The notes below the pieces were generated by a model, which was not told the DNA's origin, ran no database searches, and saw only the letters and a program-made list of their open reading frames with translations. From Martelella radicis (lineage in GTDB: Bacteria; Pseudomonadota; Alphaproteobacteria; Rhizobiales; Rhizobiaceae), in contig NZ_JACIDZ010000018.1 in the NCBI RefSeq assembly GCF_014196625.1, positions 1 to 64,000 of the forward strand: a stretch of DNA of 64,000 bases. The letters run 5' to 3'. A program made the translations under genes and the position numbers. Below, in pieces: positions 53,529 through 62,339 of the stretch; within the stretch, counting starts at the first letter, position 1, and every line of letters starts with the position of its first letter.

Positions 53529-54712
53529 CAGAACTTCCAGAAGGGCTTGTCCTTCTTCGGCGGTTCCTCGGCATAGGCGGCCATCGGGCTTCTCTGCGGG
53601 ATCGGCACATCGGAGACCGCCGGCATGTCGGCGGGGATATCCGGAATGGCGGCCGTCTGGGTCGCGGTGTCGACCTCCGGCGTTTCCAGCGGGCCGTATT
53701 TCGTCAGGCGATACTGTTCGATCGTGACGTAGCGCCCGGCCTCGAGCGAAGAGCCCGTCGGCTGGTAGAGCGGATCGGTCGGATCCTTGCGCAGATCGGC
53801 GACAAGCGCCTTGCGCTCAGCCTCGCTCGGATCGAGCCAGACCTTGTCGTCATTCTTCGCCAGCGCCTTTTCGAAGGCGTCCTGATAGTCGGTCCGGTAA
53901 TCGGCGAGCGCCATCATGTATTGCGAGGGAATATTGGAGGCAAGCGCCGGGCAGGACTGGTCAGAGGCAAGCGCCCCGCCCTGTGCCGGATCCTTGTTGA
54001 AGACGTATTTGCCGCCGCAGACATCGACATCGGGCACCTGTTTGGTGACCTCGAAATAATCATAGCCTTCCTTCAGCATCTGCCAGAAGGGATAATTCTC
54101 GTTATAGCGGTGGCGCACCATGTTCTCAGCGGTCATGCGGAAGGGATAGGCCTGCAGCATGATGGCCTGCTGGCCGCCGGAAAAGGCGTCGCGGGCAAAG
54201 GCGAAGATCTCGAGAATCTGCTCGTCGGTCATCGAATAGCAGCCGCGCGAGGAGCAGGCGCCGTGGATCATCAGGTCGGAGCCGGTCAGCCTGTTGGCGC
54301 GGTCATAGCGGTTCGGATAACCGGTATTGATGGCGAGGAAATACTGCGAATAGGGGTTCAGCAGTCCCTTGGACAGCGGATAGAAGCCCTCCGGCGCCTG
54401 GCGGTCGCCTTCCTTCTTCTTCGGGCCGAGCTTGCCGGACCAGGCGCAGATCTCGTAGGTCTCGAGTTCGCCATAGGTGCCGTCGCGCTTCTGCTTCCAG
54501 ATCTCGAGGATGCCCTCTTCCTTGAAGATCCGGATGGTGATCGGCGCGAGCTTGTCCATGTCCTGGGCGCGCATCTTGGCGACCATGGAAGACGGCAACG
54601 AGTAGTTCATCTTCTCCTGCACGGTGGAGAAGTCGGTACTATCAAAAAAGCTGTTGCAGCCCGTCAGCGCCAGTGTGGCGAAAACCATGGGGGCCAGGAC
54701 ATTCAAACGCAT
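53525..54712 (-). CDS. Murein L,D-transpeptidase-family lipoprotein (YafK-like)
   Basis: A 395-residue exported protein with a lipobox (LTGC, Cys19), then a YkuD domain with the active-site motif HG (His149)...SRGC (Cys157)YSM. These enzymes remodel peptidoglycan cross-links or anchor lipoproteins in the periplasm. The C-terminal part is low-complexity, rich in Thr, Pro and Ala, and ends KKDKPFWKFW. It ends in an ATGA overlap with the TusA-like gene. Confidence 0.88.
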   Translation of the reverse strand: MRLNVLAPMVFATLALTGCNSFFDSTDFSTVQEKMNYSLPSSMVAKMRAQDMDKLAPITIRIFKEEGILEIWKQKRDGTYGELETYEICAWSGKLGPKKKEGDRQAPEGFYPLSKGLLNPYSQYFLAINTGYPNRYDRANRLTGSDLMIHGACSSRGCYSMTDEQILEIFAFARDAFSGGQQAIMLQAYPFRMTAENMVRHRYNENYPFWQMLKEGYDYFEVTKQVPDVDVCGGKYVFNKDPAQGGALASDQSCPALASNIPSQYMMALADYRTDYQDAFEKALAKNDDKVWLDPSEAERKALVADLRKDPTDPLYQPTGSSLEAGRYVTIEQYRLTKYGPLETPEVDTATQTAAIPDIPADMPAVSDVPIPQRSPMAAYAEEPPKKDKPFWKFW

Positions 54713-54866
54713 GGATGGAACCTGCCGGATTTTGCCTCAAAACGCAACGTCTCGGCCGTTGCGCAATCAATGATCATAATGCACAGCCAAACTTCAAGAA
54801 AGCGTTAACCGTTTCCCCGGAACCGCGCAAGCGGGCATCCCCTCACCTTTCCGGCATTACCGGGTT

Positions 54867-55823
54867 CTAGAGATTGCGCCCGATCGCGAGGAATTTCTGC
54901 CGCCGCTCGTTGCGGACCTCGTCGGCCGACATGCCGTCGAACTGGGCAAGCCCCTCGGCGATCTGGTCACCGGAGGCATCGATCACATGTTCGGCATTGC
55001 GGTGCGCGCCGCCGACCGGCTCGGCAACGATCTCGTCGACCACGCCGAATTCCTTCAGGTCGTGGGCGGTGATCTTCATGTTTGTCGCCGCTTCCTTGGC
55101 GCGGGCGGAATCGCGCCACAGGATCGAGGCGGCTCCCTCGGGCGAAATCACCGAATAGATCGCATGTTCCAGCATGTAGACGCGGTTTGCCGCCGCAATG
55201 GCGATCGCGCCGCCGGACATGCCCTCGCCGATGACGAGCGTCACCATCGGAACGCCGATCCTCAGACACATCTGCGTCGAACGGGCGATCGCCTCGGCCT
55301 GGCCGCGCTCCTCCGCGCCGACGCCCGGATAGGCGCCCTGGGTATCGACCACGGAGATCACCGGAAGGTTGAACCGGTCGGCAAGTTCCATCAGCCGGAT
55401 CGCCTTGCGATAGCCCTCGGGGCGCGGCATGCCGAAATTGTGCTTCAGCCGGCTCTTGGTGTCGTGGCCCTTCTCCTCGCCGATGACGGCGACGGGGCGG
55501 CCGCGAAAGCGCGCGAGGCCGGCCTGGATGGCAGCGTCCTCGCCGAAATTTCGGTCACCGGCCAGCGTGGTGAAATCGGTGAACAGGCGCTTGGCGTAAT
55601 CGACGAAATGCGGGCGCTGAGGGTGGCGGGCAACCTGCGCCTTCTGCCAGGGCGACAGTTTGGCGTAGATATCGTTCATCGCCTCGCTGACGCGGGTCTC
55701 CAGACGCGCGATCTCCTCGGAGGTGTCGATGCTTTCCTCGCCTTCGGAGGCAAGTTTCTTCAACTCGATAATCTTGGCTTCCAGATCGGAAATAGGCCTT
55801 TCGAAATCGAGATAGCTGTACAT
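54867..55823 (-). CDS. accA: Acetyl-CoA carboxylase carboxyltransferase subunit alpha
   Basis: A 318-residue subunit of the biotin-dependent enzyme that makes malonyl-CoA for fatty-acid synthesis. It has the family N-terminus YSYLDFERPISDLEAKI, VDTQGAYPGVGAEERGQAEAIA and GEGMSGGAIAIAAANRVYMLEHAIYSVISPEGAASILWRD. It is encoded downstream of xerD, as in many rhizobia. Confidence 0.97.
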   Translation of the reverse strand: MYSYLDFERPISDLEAKIIELKKLASEGEESIDTSEEIARLETRVSEAMNDIYAKLSPWQKAQVARHPQRPHFVDYAKRLFTDFTTLAGDRNFGEDAAIQAGLARFRGRPVAVIGEEKGHDTKSRLKHNFGMPRPEGYRKAIRLMELADRFNLPVISVVDTQGAYPGVGAEERGQAEAIARSTQMCLRIGVPMVTLVIGEGMSGGAIAIAAANRVYMLEHAIYSVISPEGAASILWRDSARAKEAATNMKITAHDLKEFGVVDEIVAEPVGGAHRNAEHVIDASGDQIAEGLAQFDGMSADEVRNERRQKFLAIGRNL

Positions 55824-55898
55824 TTTCGAACTTTCCGTGGGTTAACTGACGCGCCCGGGCAGTAGCCCTGAAGGCTTCCTCTTTCAATTTAGTGCCGC

Positions 55899-56843
55899 TT
55901 ATTCCCGTTTTTTAGCATGTTTTGCAAGGGGGTGATGCATTTCCACCAGTTCTCGCAACCGTTCTTCCAGCACATGGGTGTAAATCTGCGTTGTCGAAAT
56001 GTCGGAGTGACCAAGCATTTCCTGCACCGCGCGCAGGTCGGCGCCGTTCTGCAGGAGATGGCTGGCAAAGGCGTGGCGCAGCACATGCGGCGAGATTGTC
56101 GTGGTCTTCAGACCGGCCCTTGCCGCAAGTCCCTTAAGGTCGCGGGCAAAGACCTGACGCGGCAGGTGACCGCTCGCGCTCCTCGAAACGAAAAGATGGG
56201 GATTGTCATCGCCCGTCTCGTCCGCGCGCGCCTTGCGCTCGGCATCAAAGGCCATCAGCGCCGCGTGGGCGCGCACCGAAAGCGGCACCGCGCGTTCCTT
56301 GTTTCCCTTGCCGCGAATGGTCAGGAAACGCTGGTTGGGCTTCAGCGCGCCGACCGGCAGCGTCACCAGTTCGGAGACCCGCATGCCGCTGGCATAGAGC
56401 GTTTCCAGAAGCGCGGCCATGCGCATGCGCTCGAACTGGCCCGGCCCCGGTTCGCGGGCCTCGCGCTGCGCCTGTTCCAGAAGCCTGTCGACATCGGTAA
56501 CCGAAAGCGTCTTTGGCAGGGGCTGCGCCTTCTTCGGCGCGTCGATCACGCCGGTCGGGTCGTCCTCGCGCAGACCTTCGCCATAGAGAAACTGGTAGAA
56601 CTGGCGGAGCGCCGAAAGCCTGCGCGACTGGGAACTGGCGGCAAAGCCGCGTTTGCCAAGGGCCGAGAGATAGGCAGTGATGTCGGCGCTCGAGGCAGCA
56701 TCGGCGGCAATGCCGAGATCGATGAGGAAGTCGCGAAAATCGTCGAGATCGCGCTGATAGGCGGCAAGCGTGTTGTTGGCCGCGCCGCGCTCGGCGCTCA
56801 GCATTTCGATAAAGGCTTCAATATGGGCGCCCGAAAGATCCAA
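55899..56843 (-). CDS. xerD: Tyrosine recombinase XerD
   Basis: A 314-residue site-specific recombinase that resolves chromosome dimers at dif with XerC and FtsK. The SAM-like core-binding domain covers 1-100. The catalytic residues are Arg155, Lys182, His253, Arg256, His279 and Tyr288 (IYTHV). It is divergent from aroK and sits in the usual rhizobial place, so it is the housekeeping recombinase and not a phage or island integrase. Confidence 0.95.
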   Translation of the reverse strand: MDLSGAHIEAFIEMLSAERGAANNTLAAYQRDLDDFRDFLIDLGIAADAASSADITAYLSALGKRGFAASSQSRRLSALRQFYQFLYGEGLREDDPTGVIDAPKKAQPLPKTLSVTDVDRLLEQAQREAREPGPGQFERMRMAALLETLYASGMRVSELVTLPVGALKPNQRFLTIRGKGNKERAVPLSVRAHAALMAFDAERKARADETGDDNPHLFVSRSASGHLPRQVFARDLKGLAARAGLKTTTISPHVLRHAFASHLLQNGADLRAVQEMLGHSDISTTQIYTHVLEERLRELVEMHHPLAKHAKKRE

Positions 56844-56938
56844 TGGTGTTATCCGCGTTGAAACCCGAATTCTGCATAGCCCGGCTTGACGCCCTTAAAG
56901 CATTTGCCGATACGTGGCTGACAAAGAATGGGCGCAGT

Positions 56939-57532
56939 ATGAACGCAAAGCAAGATACCGGCAAACCGGGGCTGAGGCAAAAGGCGCTTGCCGGGCTTTC
57001 CGGCCGCAACCTGATCCTCGTCGGCCTGATGGGCGCCGGCAAGAGCGCCATAGGCAAGCTCGTCGCCAACGCGCTCGACCTGCCCTATGTCGATACCGAC
57101 CAGGAGATCGAGACCGCCGCGCGCATGACGATTTCCGACCTTTTCGCGCAATATGGCGAGCCGGAATTCCGTGCGCTGGAAACGCGGGTGATCGAACGCA
57201 TCCTGGCGGAGGGGCCGGCTATCGTCTCGACCGGCGGCGGCGCGTTCGTCAATCCGGTCAATCGAGAACTGATCGCCCGTTCTGGCCTTTCCATGTGGCT
57301 GAAGGCCGATCTCGACACGCTTTGGGACAGGGTGCGCCGTCGCCAGACGCGGCCGCTTCTGAAGACCGAGAACCCGAAACAGACGCTCAAGGACCTGATG
57401 GACAAGCGCTATCCGGTCTATGCTGAGGCGGATGTGACCGTATTGTCGCGCAATGTCCGCAAGGAAACGGTGATGCGCGACGTGCTGAAGGCCCTTGCGG
57501 CCCTTGACGGAGGAAAGACGCGTGAAGAGTAG
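56939..57532 (+). CDS. aroK: Shikimate kinase
   Basis: A 197-residue P-loop kinase that phosphorylates shikimate at the 3-position. Walker A GLMGAGKS is at 29-36; DTDQEIE, the shikimate-binding FRALETRVIERI and STGGGAFV follow. The RRRQTRPLL lid is present. The ATG at 56939 gives normal length; the frame is open upstream to 56843, which overlaps the divergent xerD start. It ends inside the next gene's ribosome-binding region. Confidence 0.95.
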   Translation: MNAKQDTGKPGLRQKALAGLSGRNLILVGLMGAGKSAIGKLVANALDLPYVDTDQEIETAARMTISDLFAQYGEPEFRALETRVIERILAEGPAIVSTGGGAFVNPVNRELIARSGLSMWLKADLDTLWDRVRRRQTRPLLKTENPKQTLKDLMDKRYPVYAEADVTVLSRNVRKETVMRDVLKALAALDGGKTREE

Positions 57533-58652
57533 AGAGACAGCCGACAAACGCATCGTCCGCGTCGATCTCGGCAATCGTTCCTATGATATCCTGATCGGAT
57601 CCGGCCTGCTGCAAAGCGCCGGCGGCGAGACGCTGGCCCGGCTTGACTGCCGCAAGGCGGCGATCATCACCGACACCCATGTCGCGCCGCGCTATCTCGA
57701 CACGCTGACCGAAAGCCTGCAGACCGACGGCATCGAGACCTTTTCGCTGACACTGGCGGCGGGCGAGAAGACCAAGAGCTTCGAAAACCTTCATACCGCG
57801 GTCGATTTCATTCTCGATGCCCGTATCGAGCGCTCCGATGCGGTGATCGCGCTCGGCGGCGGCGTGATCGGCGATCTGGCGGGCTTTGCGGCAGCGATCG
57901 TGCGCCGGGGCGTGAACTTCATCCAGGTGCCGACCTCGCTGCTCGCCCAGGTGGATTCCTCCGTCGGCGGCAAGACCGGGATCAACACCCGTCAGGGCAA
58001 GAACCTCGTCGGCGCCTTTCACCAGCCGCATCTGGTGCTCGCCGATACCGACACGCTCGACACGCTTACCCCGCGCGAATTCGCCGCCGGTTACGCCGAG
58101 GTGGTGAAATACGGCCTGATCGACCAGCCCGATTTCTTCCACTGGCTGGAGAAGAACCGCAAGGCCGTGTTTTCCGGCGGCGCGGAGCGGGCGGAGGCGA
58201 TCGCGCGGTCCTGTGCGGCGAAAGCCGCCGTCGTTGCCGCCGACGAGCACGAGAACGGCGTGCGCGCGCTTTTGAACCTCGGCCACACTTTCGGCCATGC
58301 TCTGGAGCGCGCGACCAGCTATGACGGTGCCCGCCTCGTTCACGGCGAGGGCGTTGCGATCGGCATGGTGTTGGCGCACGAGTTTTCCGCGCGCATGAAC
58401 CTTGCGAGCCCCGACGATGCCAAGCGGGTGGCCGCGCATCTGAAGGACGCAGGCTTGCCAACCACGCTCGGTGATATTGACGGCGACCTGCCGCCGCCCG
58501 ATATATTGATGGATGCAATCGGGCAGGACAAAAAGGTAAAGGGCGGGAAGCTGACCTTCATTCTGACGCGCGGCATCGGCGAGGCCTTCATCGCCGATGA
58601 CGTGCCGCCGTCTGAGGTGCTGGCTTTCCTGACGGAAAAACAATCGCAATGA
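57522..58652 (+). CDS. aroB: 3-dehydroquinate synthase
   Basis: A 376-residue NAD- and metal-dependent lyase making 3-dehydroquinate. Motifs: GGGVIGDLAGFAAAIVRRGVNFIQVPTSLLAQVDSSVGGKTGIN, ALLNLGHTFGHALE and VHGEGVAIGM supply NAD and metal sites. The GTG at 57522, with GGAGG 8 bases upstream, overlaps aroK by 11 bases and is preferred to the ATG at 57495. Confidence 0.95.
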   Translation: MKSRETADKRIVRVDLGNRSYDILIGSGLLQSAGGETLARLDCRKAAIITDTHVAPRYLDTLTESLQTDGIETFSLTLAAGEKTKSFENLHTAVDFILDARIERSDAVIALGGGVIGDLAGFAAAIVRRGVNFIQVPTSLLAQVDSSVGGKTGINTRQGKNLVGAFHQPHLVLADTDTLDTLTPREFAAGYAEVVKYGLIDQPDFFHWLEKNRKAVFSGGAERAEAIARSCAAKAAVVAADEHENGVRALLNLGHTFGHALERATSYDGARLVHGEGVAIGMVLAHEFSARMNLASPDDAKRVAAHLKDAGLPTTLGDIDGDLPPPDILMDAIGQDKKVKGGKLTFILTRGIGEAFIADDVPPSEVLAFLTEKQSQ

Positions 58653-59968
58653 CGCTGAGCGATCTATCGCACTTCTTCGCCGAACACTGGATGCTGATGG
58701 CCACGATCGTGGGCCTGATCGTCGTTTCGGCATTCTTCTCGGGCTCGGAAACGGCGCTGACGGCCGTCTCCCGCGCCCGCATGCACACGCTGGAACAGCA
58801 GGGCGACAAACGCGCCGGCTTCGTCAATGTGATGATCAACCGCCGCGACCGCCTGATCGGCGCGCTTCTGATCGGAAATAACCTGGTCAACATCCTCGCC
58901 TCGTCACTGACGACGACGCTGTTCCTGAGCATTTTCGGCGCCAATGGCGTGGCCTATGCGACGCTGATCATGACCGCACTTTTGGTGGTCTTCGCGGAAG
59001 TTCTGCCGAAGAGCTGGGCGATTTCTGCGACCGACCGCTTTGCGCTTGCCGTCGCGCCGCTGGTGCGCGTGCTGTTTTTCGTCATTGGCCCGCTCTCAAG
59101 CCTCGTCAATATGATCGTGCGCTTCATACTGGGCCTCTTCGGCGTGACGCTGACCAAGGGCAGCGAAATGCTGACCGCCCATGATGAGATCCGCGGCGCC
59201 GTCGACCTGCTCCATCGCGAGGGCTCGGTGATCAAGGCCGACCGCGACCGGCTCGGCGGCGTGCTTGACCTCGGCGAACTCGAGGTCTCCGACGTGATGA
59301 TCCACCGCACGGCCATGCGCGCCGTCAATGCCGACGATCCGCCCGAAGCGGCGGTGAAGAGCGTGCTGGAAAGCCCCTATACCCGCCTTCCCGTCTGGCG
59401 CGGCTCGATCGACAACATCATCGGCGTGGTGCATTCCAAGGACCTGTCGCGCGCGCTCGCCGAACCGCATGCCGCCCCGTCGACGATCGACATCGTCAAG
59501 GTGGCGCAGAAGCCCTGGTTCGTGCCCGACAGCACCAACCTCAAGGACCAGCTCAACGCCTTCCTGCGCCGCAAGGTGCATATCGCCGTCGTCGTCGACG
59601 AATATGGCGAGGTGCAGGGCATCGTCACGCTGGAAGACATTCTGGAGGAAATCGTCGGCGACATTTCCGACGAGCACGATCTGGAAATCTCCGGCGTGCA
59701 GCAGGAGGCTGACGGCTCGATCGTCGTCGACGGCACGGTCCCGATCCGCGACCTCAACCGCGCGCTCGACTGGACGCTGCCGGACGAGGAAGCGACCACA
59801 ATTGCCGGCCTCGTCATCCATGAAAGCCAAACGATCCCGGAAGAGCGCCAGTCGTTTACCTTCTACGGCAAGCGCTTCATCGTGATGAAGCGCGAGAAGA
59901 ACCGCATCACCAAGCTCAGAATCCGCCCGCTCGGCGGGGCAGCCGCGGCAACGCCGCCGGCGGAGTGA
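58649..59968 (+). CDS. HlyC/CorC-family membrane protein (CNNM and CBS domains)
   Basis: A 439-residue protein of the hemolysin-C/CorB group. The N-terminal CNNM membrane domain (about 15-200; SAFFSGSETALTAVSRARMHTLEQQGD) is followed by a CBS pair (about 210-340; VVVDEYGEVQGIVTLEDILEEIVGDISDE) and a transporter-associated C-terminal domain. It probably handles magnesium or divalent-cation export. Its start overlaps the aroB stop (ATGA). Confidence 0.92.
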   Translation: MTLSDLSHFFAEHWMLMATIVGLIVVSAFFSGSETALTAVSRARMHTLEQQGDKRAGFVNVMINRRDRLIGALLIGNNLVNILASSLTTTLFLSIFGANGVAYATLIMTALLVVFAEVLPKSWAISATDRFALAVAPLVRVLFFVIGPLSSLVNMIVRFILGLFGVTLTKGSEMLTAHDEIRGAVDLLHREGSVIKADRDRLGGVLDLGELEVSDVMIHRTAMRAVNADDPPEAAVKSVLESPYTRLPVWRGSIDNIIGVVHSKDLSRALAEPHAAPSTIDIVKVAQKPWFVPDSTNLKDQLNAFLRRKVHIAVVVDEYGEVQGIVTLEDILEEIVGDISDEHDLEISGVQQEADGSIVVDGTVPIRDLNRALDWTLPDEEATTIAGLVIHESQTIPEERQSFTFYGKRFIVMKREKNRITKLRIRPLGGAAAATPPAE

Positions 59969-60027
59969 GGCGGAAAACGATACGACCGCCTCCGGCTACT
60001 GGTGGTGAAGTCTATCCCCTCGGGCGA

Positions 60028-60171
60028 CGTCATCCTCGGGCTTGTCCCGAGGATCTATCCACCTGTCCATATGGATGGCGTCGCCGCCGTGCAGCCGACT
60101 ATCCCGTCCAATTTGACACGCCTATCGTGGCGAGACGTGGTTAGATGCTCGGGACAAGCCCGAGCATGACG
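60028..60171. repeat. Paired inverted palindromic repeats
   Basis: The arms CGTCATCCTCGGGCTTGTCC... (60028-60054) and its inverted near-copy (60145-60171) match at 25 of 27 positions. Each arm is itself a hairpin. The two differences are compensatory: CCTCGGG pairs with CCCGAGG in one arm and GCTCGGG with CCCGAGC in the other. The region 59969-60225 contains no gene and separates convergent corC and bolA. Confidence 0.65.
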
Positions 60172-60225
60172 GAAGAAAGTGGAGCAGGCTTTGTCAATAA
60201 AAACAGGGCGCCGGCTGCCCTACCA

Positions 60226-60507
60226 TCACCAACGCGTCTTCTCGCCCGGCGCGGCCGCCTCGATGGCGAGTGCATGCAATCCGTTTTCGATTTCACCGGC
60301 GAGCGCCTCATTGACGGCACGATGACGTGCAAGACGATTCATCCCCTGAAACTTGTCGGAGACGATCCGAATCCTTAAATGGGTGATTTCGGGGGCGTCC
60401 GGCTCATCATAGTGCCCGGCATGCTGGGCACTTTCATCCATCAGCACCAGCCGTTCGGGGTTGAAGAGGCTTTTCAGCCTGTTTTCGATTTCGGCGGTTG
60501 ACGACAC
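60226..60507 (-). CDS. bolA: BolA-family protein
   Basis: A 93-residue protein of the BolA family (EIENRLKSLFNPERLVLMDESAQHAGHYD, then THLRIRIVSDKFQGMNRLARHRAVNEALAGEI), with the helix-turn-strand core and a conserved His. BolA proteins partner with monothiol glutaredoxins in iron-sulfur metabolism and iron sensing. It is divergent from the J-domain gene. IbaG is the closest alternative name. Confidence 0.88.
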   Translation of the reverse strand: MSSTAEIENRLKSLFNPERLVLMDESAQHAGHYDEPDAPEITHLRIRIVSDKFQGMNRLARHRAVNEALAGEIENGLHALAIEAAAPGEKTRW

Positions 60508-60626
60508 TGTCTGCTCCTGATTTGTCCCTGCTTCGCGTTCTCACGCGTTAACGGTTCAGGAAGCCAGTAAGAAATCCCGTTGTCAATTCTTGTTGTGGCG
60601 GGATCACAAGGTCATAATCGAGCGCC

Positions 60627-61265
60627 ATGAATCTTGACTCCAAATATTTCGATCGTCTGCGCACCAAGCGCAAACGCCCGGCATCGGCCAAGGCCGAGTC
60701 TGAAGCCGCTGCCGCCGTCTGCCAATGGGACGGCTGCAACAAGCCCGCAAAACACCGCGCACCCGTCGGCCGCAACGCCGAGGGGCAGTTCTTCATGTTC
60801 TGCTTCGAGCATGTGAAGGCCTACAACAAGGGCTACAATTACTTCGACGGCCTGTCCGACGGCGAGATCGCCCGCTACCAGAAGGAAGCGCTGACCGGCC
60901 ATCGTCCCACCTGGACCGTCGGCGTCAACGGCGCGGCCCGCAAGACGCCGCTCAACGGCTCGAAAAAGGCCGGCAACACCGCGTCATTTTCGCGCATGCG
61001 CGATCCCTTCGGCTTTGTCGATGACGGCAAGGAGGGCGCGCCCAGGCGGCCGCGCCACCAGCGCAAGTTGAAGACGCTGGAATCCAAAGCCTTCGACACG
61101 CTGGGCCTGACGGCAGAGGCAACGCCCGACGACATCAAGAAACAGTACAAGGCTCTGGTCAAGAAGCACCATCCCGACGCCAATGGCGGCGACCGGGGCT
61201 CCGAGGAAACTTTTCGTGCCGTAGTGCAGGCATACCAATTGTTAAAGCAGTCCGGCTTCTGCTAG
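60627..61265 (+). CDS. J-domain protein with C-terminal DnaJ module
   Basis: A 212-residue protein with an unusual layout: a basic N-terminus and a possible metal site (Cys32-x4-Cys37 and Cys59-x2-His62) come first, then a low-complexity basic region. The J domain is at the C-terminus (residues 153-212) with the diagnostic HPD at 182-184. It would recruit DnaK to an unknown client. It stands between bolA and cobS, as in other rhizobia. Confidence 0.85.
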   Translation: MNLDSKYFDRLRTKRKRPASAKAESEAAAAVCQWDGCNKPAKHRAPVGRNAEGQFFMFCFEHVKAYNKGYNYFDGLSDGEIARYQKEALTGHRPTWTVGVNGAARKTPLNGSKKAGNTASFSRMRDPFGFVDDGKEGAPRRPRHQRKLKTLESKAFDTLGLTAEATPDDIKKQYKALVKKHHPDANGGDRGSEETFRAVVQAYQLLKQSGFC

Positions 61266-61336
61266 ACCGTTTTTGACCGAAAGAGCAGCGCAGACGTTTG
61301 AGCGGCGCTTTTTGAAAAGGCCGCGCTGGAGACATG

Positions 61337-62329
61337 ATGAGCAAGATTGAACTGGACTATTCCAACGCACCGGATACGACGGTTTCGGTTCGCGAAACCT
61401 TTGGTATCGATGTCGACCTTCAGGTTCCCGCCTATTCGACCGACGACCCCTACGTGCCGGATATCGACCCCGACTATCTGTTCGATCGCGATACAACGCT
61501 CGCCATTCTCGCAGGCTTTGCCCATAACCGCCGCGTGATGGTCTCCGGCTACCACGGCACCGGCAAATCCACCCATATCGAGCAGGTCGCCGCGCGCCTC
61601 AAATGGCCGTGCGTGCGCGTCAATCTCGACAGCCATGTCAGCCGTATCGACCTTGTCGGCAAGGACGCGATCGTCGTGCGCGACGGCCTGCAGGTCACCG
61701 AGTTCAAGGACGGCATCCTGCCCTGGGCCTATCAGCACAATGTCGCGCTCGTCTTCGACGAATATGACGCCGGGCGTCCGGACGTGATGTTCGTGATCCA
61801 GCGCGTGCTGGAAAGTTCCGGCCGCCTGACGCTTCTCGACCAGAGCCGCGTCATCAGCCCCCACCCGGCCTTCCGCCTGTTTGCCACCGCCAACACGGTC
61901 GGCCTCGGCGACACGACCGGGCTTTACCACGGCACGCAGCAGATCAACCAGGCGCAGATGGACCGCTGGTCGCTGGTGACCACGCTCAACTACCTGCCGC
62001 ATGAGCAGGAAGTCGCGATCATCCTCGCCAAGGTCAAGAGCTTTGCCAAGACCGAGGAAGGCCGCGAAACCATCTCCAACATGGTACGCGTCGCCGATCT
62101 CACCCGCTCGGCCTTCGTCAATGGCGACCTCTCCACCGTCATGAGCCCGCGCACCGTGATCAACTGGGCCGAGAACGCGGAAATCTTCGGCGATGTCGGC
62201 TTTGCCTTCCGCGTCACCTTCCTCAACAAGTGCGACGAGCTCGAGCGCACGCTGGTGGCCGAACAGTATCAGCGCGCCTTCGGCGAGGAACTGAAGGAAA
62301 GCGCCGCCAACGTCGTCATCAGCGCCTGA
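61337..62329 (+). CDS. cobS: Cobaltochelatase subunit CobS
   Basis: A 330-residue AAA+ ATPase of the aerobic cobalt chelatase (CobNST), which inserts Co(II) into hydrogenobyrinic a,c-diamide. Walker [10 protein letters not shown] is at 71-79 and [18 protein letters not shown] at about 139-156. The second ATG (61337) is preferred because GGAG stands at the right distance. It directly precedes cobT. Confidence 0.95.
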   Translation: MSKIELDYSNAPDTTVSVRETFGIDVDLQVPAYSTDDPYVPDIDPDYLFDRDTTLAILAGFAHNRRVMVSGYHGTGKSTHIEQVAARLKWPCVRVNLDSHVSRIDLVGKDAIVVRDGLQVTEFKDGILPWAYQHNVALVFDEYDAGRPDVMFVIQRVLESSGRLTLLDQSRVISPHPAFRLFATANTVGLGDTTGLYHGTQQINQAQMDRWSLVTTLNYLPHEQEVAIILAKVKSFAKTEEGRETISNMVRVADLTRSAFVNGDLSTVMSPRTVINWAENAEIFGDVGFAFRVTFLNKCDELERTLVAEQYQRAFGEELKESAANVVISA

Positions 62330-62339
62330 GGATCAAGCC

